Assembly (NCBI GenBank): GCA_937883785.1
Contig: CALGDE010000166.1
Coordinates: 1 to 64,000 of the forward strand
Reading direction: 5' to 3'
From: an uncultured cyanobacterium
Lineage (GTDB): Bacteria > Cyanobacteriota > Cyanobacteriia > CACIAM-69d
Length of the DNA: 64,000 nt
Each line of letters begins with the position of its first letter. The first letter of the stretch is position 1. Made by a program: the position numbers and the translations under genes. Below, in pieces: positions 19,601 through 28,557 of the stretch. The notes under the pieces are model-generated. The model searched no databases. It saw only the letters and a list, made by a program, of their open reading frames with translations, and was not told the origin of the DNA.

Positions 19601-22600
19601 GCGATCGCCGCCGTCGGCAAACTAAGCACCCCATCCACCGAAAAGGTGCCTACGGGGGCAGCAGTGCTGGAGCCAACTACCGTAACCGTGGTGCCATTAT
19701 TGGTGGTCACGTTGCCGCCAATTTCCACCCCGATATTGTTCATGCCGGTGCCGGCGCTGGTGCCGGTCAACGTGACCGTGCCGCCATTTTGAGCGGAAAT
19801 GCCTGTGTTTGCCCCCGCGCTGTTTTCGATGGCAATGCCCCGGTTGCCGTCCATTCCAGGGGCAGCGCTGCCGGTGATAGCGATCGCCCCGCCACCACTG
19901 CGCACCAACCCAAACTGCCCCGTCACCACCACCCCGTCGTTACCATCGGCCGTCGGTGTTGTGGGCACCGCATTCAAGCTGCGCAAGGTGAGGGTTCCCC
20001 CCTGCACCGCCGCCAGCCCCCCCATAAACACATCATTATTGTCGCTATTCCCATTGCCTCGCTGCCCTTCCAAGGTCACACTGCCCGTGCCCGTCGCCTG
20101 CACCGTAGGCACCGTACCGCCGGTGACCGCAACTAGCACCACCCCCGAATTATTCGTGCCAGTTCCCCGGGCTGTCCCGGTTAACAAAGCCGCGCCACTA
20201 ACCACTTGGACCGTCCCAAGCCCCATGAAAACGCCGTGGTTATTGTTACCCGCCGTCATTGCGCCTAAGCCCGTTAGGGTAACGTTGCCGTTGCCAGTGG
20301 CGGTAATAGCACCGTCAACCAACATGCCGTGCCCGAAGTTAGCGCCGGTGCCCGTACCCTCCCCGGTCACCGTAAGCCCCCCATCGCCCACGGACACCGT
20401 TGACCCAGATCCAATGAAAACCCCGCGACCCACGTGAGTGTCGGTTGCAATGGTTCCGGCGGTGCCTTGGATGGTGGTTAACCCCGTGCCGGTGGCGGTC
20501 ACTTGGCTATTGCCGTCGATGGACACCCCCAAGTTGGTGCTCGCTGTGTCGCTGCCGCTGGTGTCCCCGGTGCCCGTAATGGCTATCGCCCCGCCCCCTT
20601 CCACCACAGCGCCCCCTAAAAGCTCAACCCCCGTAGCCGTGCCGGTAAAGTTCGGTCCCCCAGTGCCATCGATGGTTATTTGCCCCGTCCCTGCACGCAC
20701 CGTAGACGCATCCACCGTCACCCCCGCCCCCTGGGTGCCTCCCCCCGCTAGCCCCTCGCCGTCAATATCAATGGTGCCGGTGGTGGTTTGCACCAGGCTC
20801 GCCGACTCCATCAGAACCTGTCCTCCTCCAGCATTGTCGCGATCGCCATTCAGCACCACATTTCCCACCCCCGCTTGCAACGTGGATGCCGAAACAACAA
20901 TGCCCGAACGGGTCAGCACCTCAACGCCGCCGCCTGCCGTATTAACGGACGCTCCCACCATAGAAAAATCAACGTCAGCATTAACGGAAAATTCTCCGCC
21001 GTTAGTTGAAATGCTGCTAATGGTTTGTAGCTCAACGCCGCCCATCGTGGACGCCAAAGTAACATCACCGCCGTTGGTGTCTAGGTTCCTGCCCGTAAGC
21101 AACGCCACCGTAGCGCTAGCACCAGTGGTTTCTGCTTGCACATCCACGGTTCCCGTCATATCAGCAACAATATCTGCGTTGATATTGATATTGCCGCCCG
21201 CCACCAGTTCCACCGCGTTATCCATGGCGCTGAAGGTAATATTCTGGCTAACGGTAATATCACTGCCCGCTTCGAGGCGTAGGGTCGTGTTGCCGGTGGG
21301 GCTGGCATCAATGGGCGCTTGAACGGTGATATCTTCAGTAGCCGTCAACGTAACGCTGGTGCCGGCATTGAGATTTTGCTCAATGGTGCCGTCGGTGATT
21401 TGTGAGGTGCCGATAATTGGGGCGGCGTTAGGGGAGTATTCAATGGGATTAGTGCCCGTTGATCCCAAGTCAACGCCCGGTCCCGGTCCTCCGGCTACAA
21501 CGGCTAGGTCCGGGGGATCTAATAGCCAGGTGCCCGGCTGTCCGAAGGGGGCGCTGGCGTCGATGGTGGCCGCAGAGGCGTCGAGAAATGCTAGCCCGGA
21601 GGTTTCAATCAACCCGCCGTTGCCCCCCAACGGACCGCCGGTGGCGATCGCCGTGCCCTCAAACCATGTATTGCCATCCGCCCAGGCGATTCCCGTGCCC
21701 CCGTCTCCAAATTCGGTGGCGCTTACATCAATCACACTGAGGGGATCCACCGACGTATTCTGGGCATTCCACACCGCTCCGTTGCCCTGAAAACCGCCGC
21801 CCACCTGTACCAGCCCGCCGACATTTGCCCCCGTCGCCGTAATATTTCCTGCCGCCACCGCCACCCGATCCCCCAGCACATTCACCGTGCCGCCGTTGCC
21901 CGCTGGGGACGATGCGTCGAGGGAGCCTGAGGCGATCGCCGTTCCCCCTTCCGCCGTCACAATGGTGCGCCCTAAGGTCACCGCTCCGGTTTCACCATTA
22001 ATGGCCACTCCAGCGGCGGTGGCAAAGTTGGACCCGGTTAACAATTCCGGTAGCCGTAAAGGCGAGAAGCTGCCGTCGATATTTCCTGTGGGGGCGATCG
22101 CCTCCGATTGCAACTCCAAACTCAACACCCCATCAGCGGTGCCGACGCTGACGAAGCCCCCCTCCACCGCTGCCAGCGTTACCGTCCCCCCCGGAGCCGC
22201 CAAAGTGCCCACATTCAACACCGTGCCCCCTATCAAGGTCAGATCCGCGCCAGGCATAACGGCTAAGATGCCAAAGTTAACCAAGCTAGCGGGATCATCA
22301 AAAAAGAAGCCAGTGGGATCGCCACTTAAAGCGCTAATAACTGCTCCTGAACTATCACCAACGCCAAAAATATTGAGCCCGAATTCTGAACCGAACTGTA
22401 CCTGATTTGCCGTGGAGAAATGGAAAGACGCCGGCACATTAAGCTGGCTATTGGGACCAAAAACTGCCCCCGCCGGATTCAGTAAAAATAGGTTCGGCGT
22501 CCCCCCAGAAACCTGGATTGTGCCATCAATAAAAGAGGGCTCACCACCGGAGATTCGCCCTAAGATATTGCGCAATTGGGGCGAGGCTTGAAAGTCAGCG

Positions 22601-22851
22601 GTGTGTCCCGTGGGCACATTAAATCGGCTAAACCCATGGAACAAATTTGTTTGATCACCCGATAGCTGCCCGCCTTGGATAAGGGAGCGATCGCCCTGTT
22701 GAATAACCTGAGTGTTTAAACCATCTTGAGCCGGAACGATGGGAGCTTGGGCATGGGCGCCGCTGGCAGCAACCAACGAAATCCAGGGCAGCAGCAACAC
22801 CGCCATATTCCACCGTAGCCCGCTCAAAACTTTGACCTTTTGATTCGCCAT
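16627..22851 (-). CDS. two-partner-secretion haemagglutinin-type exoprotein with C-terminal CHAT protease domain
   Basis: About 2074 residues from ATG 22851, which is preceded by GAAGGAC and gives a signal peptide ending GAHA. A TTG 45 bp upstream is a poorer choice. The N-terminus is the filamentous-haemagglutinin TPS domain (NLFHGFSRFNVPTGHTADF, NLFLLNPAGAVFGPNSQL), which directs export through a TpsB pore. A long Gly/Thr/Val-rich beta-helix of degenerate ITGTG/VTLTG repeats follows to about residue 1500. Then come a Pro-rich ETPPVI linker (about 1520-1600), a helical segment and a CHAT caspase-like domain with HLATHAD (His1909) and LLVLSACRTALG (Cys1952). The last residues match CHAT ends (HPYYWSAFTAIGSPW). 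No TpsB gene is nearby. It is convergent with the histidine kinase. Confidence 0.92.
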   Translation of the reverse strand: MANQKVKVLSGLRWNMAVLLLPWISLVAASGAHAQAPIVPAQDGLNTQVIQQGDRSLIQGGQLSGDQTNLFHGFSRFNVPTGHTADFQASPQLRNILGRISGGEPSFIDGTIQVSGGTPNLFLLNPAGAVFGPNSQLNVPASFHFSTANQVQFGSEFGLNIFGVGDSSGAVISALSGDPTGFFFDDPASLVNFGILAVMPGADLTLIGGTVLNVGTLAAPGGTVTLAAVEGGFVSVGTADGVLSLELQSEAIAPTGNIDGSFSPLRLPELLTGSNFATAAGVAINGETGAVTLGRTIVTAEGGTAIASGSLDASSPAGNGGTVNVLGDRVAVAAGNITATGANVGGLVQVGGGFQGNGAVWNAQNTSVDPLSVIDVSATEFGDGGTGIAWADGNTWFEGTAIATGGPLGGNGGLIETSGLAFLDASAATIDASAPFGQPGTWLLDPPDLAVVAGGPGPGVDLGSTGTNPIEYSPNAAPIIGTSQITDGTIEQNLNAGTSVTLTATEDITVQAPIDASPTGNTTLRLEAGSDITVSQNITFSAMDNAVELVAGGNININADIVADMTGTVDVQAETTGASATVALLTGRNLDTNGGDVTLASTMGGVELQTISSISTNGGEFSVNADVDFSMVGASVNTAGGGVEVLTRSGIVVSASTLQAGVGNVVLNGDRDNAGGGQVLMESASLVQTTTGTIDIDGEGLAGGGTQGAGVTVDASTVRAGTGQITIDGTGGPNFTGTATGVELLGGAVVEGGGAIAITGTGDTSGSDTASTNLGVSIDGNSQVTATGTGLTTIQGTAGTIATDTHVGRGVFIGSGSTVSVGDGGLTVTGEGTGTGANFGHGMLVDGAITATGNGNVTLTGLGAMTAGNNNHGVFMGLGTVQVVSGAALLTGTARGTGTNNSGVVLVAVTGGTVPTVQATGTGSVTLEGQRGNGNSDNNDVFMGGLAAVQGGTLTLRSLNAVPTTPTADGNDGVVVTGQFGLVRSGGGAIAITGSAAPGMDGNRGIAIENSAGANTGISAQNGGTVTLTGTSAGTGMNNIGVEIGGNVTTNNGTTVTVVGSSTAAPVGTFSVDGVLSLPTAAIASAAGTGSFTFTGTGSSAGVKLQSSVSTVNGDITITGTGGEDGIRIENTVETTGAGSLRATGTATGPNGNGISIDNGVGDYARATGTGGAIFDATGTGTGLDFDVALAGASTNAAANAAANTGLFSLTTARNLDFPSDRTFTGNVFLRSRTGNVTLQDLISTQGSLAVVSDQGNITYDDLNAATTIDLTATQGFITGTSILAGGNTQVRANGEVVVTGTIVSGGYDARSESDRFQSTTVMGPGPISIFANLDLVVGNITNPGNSIRIESATGQITAGDLSTTAATGGAITVMAQTQITSGFLNSRGTVGAGGNVFVDPTGDVIIPWIDASGSGGSTGGTIFVETTAGDLRFTGLVPNVGCAGSSVCTTSGSRVDLRHGGATAGGAPTFETGDPSVNGSAGTLTNGVNTIPTGLSLLSTPATSFVDGGVSVTPGEILTTTTPLPPPPVITTPPEETPDPTLETPTTDPVPETPPVIETPPVIETPPVIETPPVTETPPVIETPPVTETPQTPPPTEPLLSQQRERTVRLSQLLREAAEPEEINLNTLLPKSADQADPVSVDFARQIREAVDRGDISGAIAATDALRRYELAVYAQDEATAAIREIDRTTVARMQELVRVWEERTRQRYAILYTLSYPEHLELLLITRDNDPIRRVVPNAGQLVLSNAASQLRRAVTNPVLRGDTVQHLAPAQELYNYIIRPVEDRLELDSIDSVIMSLSPELRSTPIAALHDGEHYFVEEYNFTLLTSFDAINSQQRLDRGSGILAMGASEFEDPSQIPLPFVPVELETITQKSWQGRSFLNDAFNVKNFRAQRQADPDAIVHLATHADFQGGSIANSYIQFGQERVSLNNLDQLSLGNPVVNLLVLSACRTALGNAQAELGFAGLSVQSGVRTAIASLWYVDDAGTSVLMGQFYRQWADGDIATKSAALQRAQLAMMRGEATIKNGVLIVEGKGEDDDLKIPLPPDLQDISVADLRHPYYWSAFTAIGSPW
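18081..18206 (-). repeat. seven 18-bp coding tandem repeats (ETPPVI/ETPPVT)
   Basis: Seven 18-bp units of the form GCGTTTCGATGACCGGCG or GTGTTTCCGTAACCGGCG follow head to tail inside the exoprotein gene. They encode the hexapeptide ETPPV(I/T) on the minus strand. Changes in copy number would keep frame and alter linker length before the CHAT domain. Confidence 0.9.
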
Positions 22852-23234
22852 CTTAAAATGTGTCCTTCGGATCACGTAAAAAAGACTACCCGACAAAATT
22901 TGAATATTTCAAGTTGTCTTGTAATGAAAGGTGATGCAGGTTTAAGTAAACAGTTGTTTGCCATTTCTCACCTGCATTTCTTCTGCAAACCCTGTTGGAG
23001 AAAGATTTCAGGGGAAATACACGAAGGCTGCCCAGGCGAAAACAAATGGCGGTAGGCTTTCGCTAATACTTCAGTTGTAGCTATTAAGCTTTAGATCCGC
23101 TTTTTAAATTCCAGAAACGTTCAAAATTTATTTCAAAATTTAAAACTAGCAACCAGACAAAGCGTTCCTGTAAACATCCGGGAAAACAATGGTGGGCACC
23201 CATTTTTACGGGTGTGAAATTTAACATAATCCAG

Positions 23235-23276
23235 AACGCCGTAAGCCTCTTCTTTTCGGAGAGAACTTACGGCGTT
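23235..23276. other. hairpin with perfect 11-bp arms
   Basis: AACGCCGTAAG (23235-23245) and CTTACGGCGTT (23266-23276) are perfect inverted repeats around a 20-nt loop. The loop itself contains a CTCT/AGAG mini-stem. A T-rich stretch follows only weakly, so it could be a terminator for pheT, a processed RNA element or a repeat core. Confidence 0.6.
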
Positions 23277-23326
23277 ACTTTTGTGGAGATATGTCGTGGC
23301 GTTATTTGGGCTGACGACTGTTGCTG

Positions 23327-23456
23327 GGGTGTGTCATCAATTCAGTGCCAGAATCCTCACATAGTGGGGAGTATACGCCCTTTGAAGACAAAGAAATCTA
23401 GGGGCTGAAACCGTTGCGGTTAAAGGCTTTGGAGTTTAAATGATGACAGCTCCTAG
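23327..23456 (-). repeat. dispersed intergenic repeat, copy C
   Basis: The left end is GTGTGTCATCAATTCAGTGCC. The core contains CATAGTGGGGAGTATACGCCC and GGGGCTGAAACCGTTGCGG. The right end TTTAAATGATGACAGCTCC is the inverted counterpart of the left. It lies just downstream of pheT. Confidence 0.75.
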
Positions 23457-23462
23457 ATCCCA

Positions 23463-25928
23463 TTAGCTGCGCAAAGTGACGCCAAATTTTTCGCTTAAGG
23501 TGTCGCGCACTTTTTGATGAATCGGCTCCACGTCCTGATCCGTCAAAGTGCCGGTGGCACTGCGATAGACCAATCGAAATGCCAAGCTGCGATCGCCCTC
23601 GGTGACCCCTTTGCCGCGATAGTCGTCGAACAGCTCCACCTGGGTTAGCAGTGGCTTGCCCACCTTAATCATGGTTCGCTCTAGGTCAGCAACGGATACG
23701 GTAACCGGCGCGAAAAATGCCAAGTCGCGGGTGGACGCTGGGTAGGTGGAAAATGCCTTGAAATGCACATTGGGGCGGGCATTGGTGACCAAGGTTTTGT
23801 AAATGACTTCCATATTTAACTGGAAGATATAAACGCCGCTGGGCAGGTCCCGACTTTGGCATAGCTGCGGGTGTAGCTGCCCAAAGGTGCCGAGGGATTC
23901 GCCCCGGGTCCATAATGATGCGGTCCGTCCTGGGTGGAGGCGATCATCGCTACGGTCCGCACGATATTCTACCGTCAGCCCCAGCCCGGTGAAGATTTCT
24001 TCCAAAGTGCCCTTGGCTTCGTACCAGGTCATCGGTGCTTCTTGACCGCCTCGCTGCCAGCGTCCCATGCTGGAGTCGCCGCCCATAATGCCACCGAAGG
24101 TTTCCGCCTCCTGCAAGCCCGCTTCGTCAGACCAGAAAATCTGCCCTAGCTCAAAGCCCATCAATCCGCCGTTACCTTTTTCCCAGTTGTACTGGAATGC
24201 TTCAATAAGCCCGTCCAGCAAATTGGTACGCAGGGCAGAGTATTCCGCCAGCAGGGGGTTGCTGATCACCACCTGGCGACTCCCCTCAGGTTTACGCAAC
24301 GAATACTGAATGAGCTCCGTTAAGCCAGCGCCGCGACAAATGGACCGTAGTTTGCGCACCAGTTGAGTTTCCGCGGGCAAAAATCCCAGCTCCGTCTTCG
24401 GCAGCGCTGTGCTGCAAAAACGGTTGTAGCCATAGAGCCGCGCCACTTCCTCAATCAAATCAATTTCACGGGTCAGATCTCCGTAGCGATAAGGGGGCAC
24501 CGTCACGGTCCATACTCGACCGTTGCCGTCACCGTCGCCAGCGCCAGTCACCGCCAGCTCACACTTCAGCGCCGTCAGCACCCGCTCCACTTCGTCCGCC
24601 CGCAGGTCGCGATCGCTGCCGTTTTCTGACTCTTCCACACAGCCCAGTATTTTCTGCACCCGGTCTAAACGCAGGGAGATTTTATGGCTAAATTCACTGG
24701 CGTCGGGGCGCGTATCTCCAACGGCGTGATCCACAACCTGACCGCCGGCTACTTCTAGGATCAAGGCGATCGCCCGCTTCCAAGCAATATCCAGTTCCAC
24801 CTGATTAACGCCACGCTCATAGCGGGTGGACGCCTCTGTGCGCATTCCCTGGGATCGTCCGGACCGCCGCACCGCCGCCGGTTCAAACAACGCCGCCTCC
24901 AGCATTAGCGCCTGGGTGCCGTCGTGCACCTCCGTTTCCTCGCCCCCCATAATTCCAGCCATGGCCACCGGCTTATCCCCTGCGGTTACCACCAATGCCT
25001 GGGGCGTGAGCGATCGCTCGGTGCCATCCAAAGTTTTCAACGTTTCTCCCGCAGCGGCAAAGCGAACGCCCATATCAAGAGGACCTTCTCCCGCAACGGT
25101 GGTTAGGCGATCGTGATCAAACGCGTGCAGCGGCTGTCCCCACTCCAACATCACGTAGTTGGTCACATCCACCACGTTATTAATGGGTCGTACACCTGCT
25201 GCATCCAGCTTCGCCTGCAACCACTCTGGCGACGGACCAATTTTGACCCCTTCAATCACCGTGCCAACATAAGCCGGACATGCCTGAGTTTCCGCAATAC
25301 CCACCTTCACCGTGCTTCCCGTTTGGGGCAGGGCCCCATCACCACCGCTCTGGGGCAATGCCACTTCACCCCCTAACAATGCCGCCACTTCCCGCGCCAC
25401 GCCCACCATACTCAGCGCATCGGCCCGGTTTGCCGTCGAGGTCAAATCCAAAATCACATCATCCAATCCCAACAGCGGACGCACATCATCCCCCGGCTTC
25501 AGGGACTCATCATCAAATACATAGATACCCTCGGACTCCTTCGCCAACCCCAACTCCGACAGGGAGCAAATCATGCCAAAGGACTTTACGCCCCGCAGTT
25601 TAGTGGGCTTTAGTTTTAAATCAATTTTGGGCAAATAGGTACCCGGCGTGCCCACCGCTACCCGCTGATCCGCCGCCACATTCTTTGCGCCACACACAAT
25701 GGTGAGCGGCTCGTCCTGCCCCACATCCACTGTGCAAACGCTGAGGCGATCAGCGTTGGGGTGCTGCTCCCGCGCTTTGACATAGCCCACCACCACACCA
25801 TCCGCCCAGGTGCCGCGATCTTCAATATCTTCCACCTCAAAACCAGCAAGGGTCAGAATTTCTGCTAGCGACTCTGCATTTGAATCAAATTCAATTAGTT
25901 CGCGCAACCACTTTAAGGAAATGTGCAT
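23463..25928 (-). CDS. pheT: phenylalanine--tRNA ligase beta subunit
   Basis: An 821-residue PheRS beta chain. With PheS (not in this window) it charges tRNA-Phe in the cytoplasm. In order it shows the N-terminal segment ([15 protein letters not shown]), the OB-fold tRNA-binding EMAP-like domain (about 39-150, [19 protein letters not shown]), the B3/4 editing domain, and the B5 domain. The catalytic-core-like module begins with [26 protein letters not shown]. The C-terminal anticodon-binding FDX-ACB domain (about 728-821) contains [13 protein letters not shown]. The length is standard. It is a monocistronic minus-strand gene with a divergent kinase gene about 1 kb upstream and repeat copy C immediately downstream. 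Confidence 0.97.
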   Translation of the reverse strand: MHISLKWLRELIEFDSNAESLAEILTLAGFEVEDIEDRGTWADGVVVGYVKAREQHPNADRLSVCTVDVGQDEPLTIVCGAKNVAADQRVAVGTPGTYLPKIDLKLKPTKLRGVKSFGMICSLSELGLAKESEGIYVFDDESLKPGDDVRPLLGLDDVILDLTSTANRADALSMVGVAREVAALLGGEVALPQSGGDGALPQTGSTVKVGIAETQACPAYVGTVIEGVKIGPSPEWLQAKLDAAGVRPINNVVDVTNYVMLEWGQPLHAFDHDRLTTVAGEGPLDMGVRFAAAGETLKTLDGTERSLTPQALVVTAGDKPVAMAGIMGGEETEVHDGTQALMLEAALFEPAAVRRSGRSQGMRTEASTRYERGVNQVELDIAWKRAIALILEVAGGQVVDHAVGDTRPDASEFSHKISLRLDRVQKILGCVEESENGSDRDLRADEVERVLTALKCELAVTGAGDGDGNGRVWTVTVPPYRYGDLTREIDLIEEVARLYGYNRFCSTALPKTELGFLPAETQLVRKLRSICRGAGLTELIQYSLRKPEGSRQVVISNPLLAEYSALRTNLLDGLIEAFQYNWEKGNGGLMGFELGQIFWSDEAGLQEAETFGGIMGGDSSMGRWQRGGQEAPMTWYEAKGTLEEIFTGLGLTVEYRADRSDDRLHPGRTASLWTRGESLGTFGQLHPQLCQSRDLPSGVYIFQLNMEVIYKTLVTNARPNVHFKAFSTYPASTRDLAFFAPVTVSVADLERTMIKVGKPLLTQVELFDDYRGKGVTEGDRSLAFRLVYRSATGTLTDQDVEPIHQKVRDTLSEKFGVTLRS

Positions 25929-26196
25929 AGTCAGCAGGAATGGGACAACGGAAATTAAAGGTTAAAAATGAGCCGCAGCAGTAGTTCACGCCAGCAGCTT
26001 CTATATACTGCCAGCATCTGAACAAGATGTTTAGAAAAACTTTTTATGGATCCCAAAGAGTGTCCAAAGGGCAAGATATCTAGCTATTTACGTCAATGGC
26101 GTCCCTAGGAGATTTCTAAGTCAGTCCTTAGGAGTACGCCGTCTGATGCGGATTCGCTGACGTGGGCTTGGAATGCGATCGCACCATAATCTCCCA

Positions 26197-26218
26197 GTAT
26201 GCGCTTTGTAGCGCATAC
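26197..26218. other. perfect 9-bp stem, 4-nt loop hairpin
   Basis: GTATGCGCT (26197-26205), loop TTGT, AGCGCATAC (26210-26218). There is no following T-run, so it is not an ordinary terminator. It lies roughly midway between divergent genes and could be a protein-binding palindrome or part of an unannotated RNA. Confidence 0.6.
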
Positions 26219-26500
26219 GTTGTGGTGTAGGCGGCGGCAAAAATCATAGTGAATATTGCGGCGGGCAAAAGTTGGGTCGAATATCTAGATTCGACTTGGT
26301 TTGAGCATTCACCTAAACAGCATTCCCAAGGTGCTAGGGTTGAGGCTTTCGTTGCGGGTAGCTTTTAGAGTCTGCTGGTAACAGATTGTAGAAAAACTGT
26401 GCTTAAAAGGTAAACTTTCACCGTTAGCGCTGAATTTTTCAGCTCCTCTACGGTTGTAAATTGCCCTTTGTAAATTACTCTATGAAATTAGATTCTAACT

Positions 26501-26611
26501 GGGGCATGTGCTTAGTTAGGCGCCAAAAGCTTTACACAGTGGAAGGACACGTCCTCTCGGGACTGTAACCCTCGTTACTATTAGGCTTTAAGTTGAGCTG
26601 AGCACAACCCC
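26501..26611 (-). repeat. dispersed intergenic repeat, copy D
   Basis: The left end is GGGGCATGTGCTTAGTTAGGC and the core is TTTACACAGTGGAAGGACACG. GGGACTGTAACCC follows as a small stem. The right end AAGTTGAGCTGAGCACAACCCC is the imperfect inverted form of the left. It is shorter than the other copies. Confidence 0.65.
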
Positions 26612-26961
26612 CACAGGGGCATTAGTGTGCCCAACGAGGTACTTTTTACCTAACCCACAAAAGTCAAAATATGGTGTCACTAATGCGGCTTAGCCCAGCT
26701 TAAATCGTTGTGTATAAGTCCTTGGAACCTTACTCTAGAAAAGTAATAAATATAATCTCGCTAGAATAAACGGGTACTTTAAAAAAAGCGTCAGCAACGT
26801 GCGGCAGTGCCATGTAGAAACTGGTCAAATCTCAACGCGACTGGTGATTTTGCGCCTTGCCACCTACCGACGGAAAATGGGAACGAATCGTCCCAAAACC
26901 CAGTCTGGGAAATTGACCCAGCCACCAACCTTATCCGCATTCTCCAGCTTGGTGATGCTGA

Positions 26962-28557
26962 ATGACCTACTGCTCTAGTCCAGCTTGCCCCCACCCTGAA
27001 AATCCTGAAGGAGCCGAAGTTTGTCAAACCTGCGGCGCTAAGCTGCTCCTGAATGATCGCTATCATGTGATGAGAGCTCTGGGACAGGGGGGATTTGGAG
27101 CGACTTTTCTGGCGGCAGACACCTCTTTGCCCGGTGAGCCGCAGTGCGTTATCAAACAATTGCGCCCAGCGACCACTGCCCCTCACGCTTTTGAAATGGC
27201 TCGCAATCTGTTTATGCGAGAGGCGAAGACCCTAGGAAAAATTGGCAACCATCCTCAAATTCCCCAGCTGCTTAATTTTTTCGAATGCAATCAGGAATTT
27301 TACTTGGTGCAGGAGTTTGTGGATGGGCTGACGTTAAAGGCGGAAGTCAAGAAAAACGGCCCTTACAGCGAAGCTACGACACGCCAGTTCCTCAGTGAAG
27401 CTTTGCCAATTTTGGAGTATGTCCACAGCAGTAAAGTGATTCACCGGGATATTAAGCCGGATAATTTGATTCGTCGGGAACAGGATAAGCGGCTGGTTCT
27501 AATCGATTTTGGGGCGGTTAAGGATCAGGTGAGCCCGGCCTTTGGCGGGTCCGACCAAACAGCTTTAACAGCGGTGTCGGTGGGAACGCCGGGCTATGCT
27601 CCGCCGGAACAGTTGTCCCTGCGACCGGTGTACGCCAGTGATGTGTATGCGTTGGGGGCGACTTGTATTTATTTGTTGACGGGGCGATCGCCTAAGGACT
27701 TGGACTATCACCCCAGCACTGGGGAAATGATGTGGCAGAAGTATGTGCACATCAGCGCTCACTTTTCTAACGTGCTGAAAAAAATGTTGGAAATTGCGGT
27801 GCGCAACCGATATCAAAAGGCGGACGATATTTTGCGGGCGCTAGATCTAGAGCCCTATTTGGATGATTTGGCCCAGAGTATGTCCAATCCGGTGAGCAAT
27901 GAGCCCACCCGTCCTGATCCGATGGTCGCTCGCCAAATGGGCGGCGGAATGTCGTCAACGCCGGTGTCGTCCCGCACCGCTAGGATTGCTAAGGCGATTC
28001 GAGCGCGGCGATCAGGACTGCGCAGTGATGCCACCACCGGCAGCAGCTTTGACTCTAGTGGATCCCGTGGCGGCCTGGCGGGACAGCGATCCCAAAAGGG
28101 AAAGGGAGCAAAATCGGGAGCAATGCCTTGGTTAAAGCCTCGAGATGTGCAGACTTATTACGCCAAAGGACGCCGGGATTTTTCATCCCACAATCTCAGC
28201 CGTGGCGATTTGCAAAACGCTGAGCTGGGGGGAAGTATTTTCCGAGAGTCGCGGTTGGAGAAAACTAAGCTACAGGGTGCGGATTTGTCAGGAGCAGATT
28301 TTGCCAAAGCTGACTTGACTGATGCTGATTTGCGGGATGCATCCCTTAGCCGTGCCTATTTTCACGCCACAAACTTGAGTCGGGTCGATTTCCGTAAGGC
28401 AGACTTAACATCGGCGAATTTTACAAACGCTAACGTTGCCGGGGCGAATTTTTGTGGGGCTAACTTATCCGGAGCTAAGATCGATTCAGCTCAGTTAGCG
28501 GTCGCAAAAACCAACTGGATGACAATAATGCCCAATGGAAAACGAGGATTATTCTAG
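26962..28557 (+). CDS. Ser/Thr protein kinase with Cys motif and pentapeptide repeats (SpkB-like)
   Basis: A 531-residue protein kinase with the architecture of cyanobacterial SpkB. The N-terminal motif with Cys4, Cys9, Cys21 and Cys24 is probably redox- or metal-binding. The Hanks-type kinase domain (about 33-290) has GQGGFG, CVIKQL, HRDIKPDN (His161, catalytic Asp163) and LIDFGAVKD. A basic, Ser/Arg/Gly-rich linker (about 320-390) follows, then pentapeptide repeats of the A(D/N)Lxx type (about 410-515, for example ADLSGADFAKADLTDADLRDA). It phosphorylates Ser/Thr of unknown targets; SpkB in Synechocystis is linked to motility and oxidative stress. Its 3' end overlaps the following chromate-transporter frame by 23 bp. 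Confidence 0.92.
   Translation: MTYCSSPACPHPENPEGAEVCQTCGAKLLLNDRYHVMRALGQGGFGATFLAADTSLPGEPQCVIKQLRPATTAPHAFEMARNLFMREAKTLGKIGNHPQIPQLLNFFECNQEFYLVQEFVDGLTLKAEVKKNGPYSEATTRQFLSEALPILEYVHSSKVIHRDIKPDNLIRREQDKRLVLIDFGAVKDQVSPAFGGSDQTALTAVSVGTPGYAPPEQLSLRPVYASDVYALGATCIYLLTGRSPKDLDYHPSTGEMMWQKYVHISAHFSNVLKKMLEIAVRNRYQKADDILRALDLEPYLDDLAQSMSNPVSNEPTRPDPMVARQMGGGMSSTPVSSRTARIAKAIRARRSGLRSDATTGSSFDSSGSRGGLAGQRSQKGKGAKSGAMPWLKPRDVQTYYAKGRRDFSSHNLSRGDLQNAELGGSIFRESRLEKTKLQGADLSGADFAKADLTDADLRDASLSRAYFHATNLSRVDFRKADLTSANFTNANVAGANFCGANLSGAKIDSAQLAVAKTNWMTIMPNGKRGLF

Larger units (their letters stand above)
22852..23462. other. 611-bp intergenic region between exoprotein gene and pheT
   Basis: No gene is supported. 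It contains the upstream region of the exoprotein gene, a strong 11-bp-arm hairpin (23235-23276) and repeat copy C (23327-23456) ending only six bases before the pheT stop codon. Confidence 0.5.
25929..26961. other. 1.03-kb intergenic region between pheT and the kinase gene
   Basis: No gene is supported. It holds the divergent promoters of pheT and the SpkB-like gene, a perfect 9-bp-stem hairpin (26197-26218) and repeat copy D (26501-26611). The remainder is unstructured, moderately AT-rich sequence. Confidence 0.5.

Noticed and set aside
20438-21322. Long open frame of 294 codons opposite the exoprotein gene (and similar ones at 18062-18718 and 19799-20437)
   Set aside because: It mirrors the low-complexity Gly/Thr repeats of the real gene as Pro/Val/Ser strings, has no domain pattern and lies wholly antisense.
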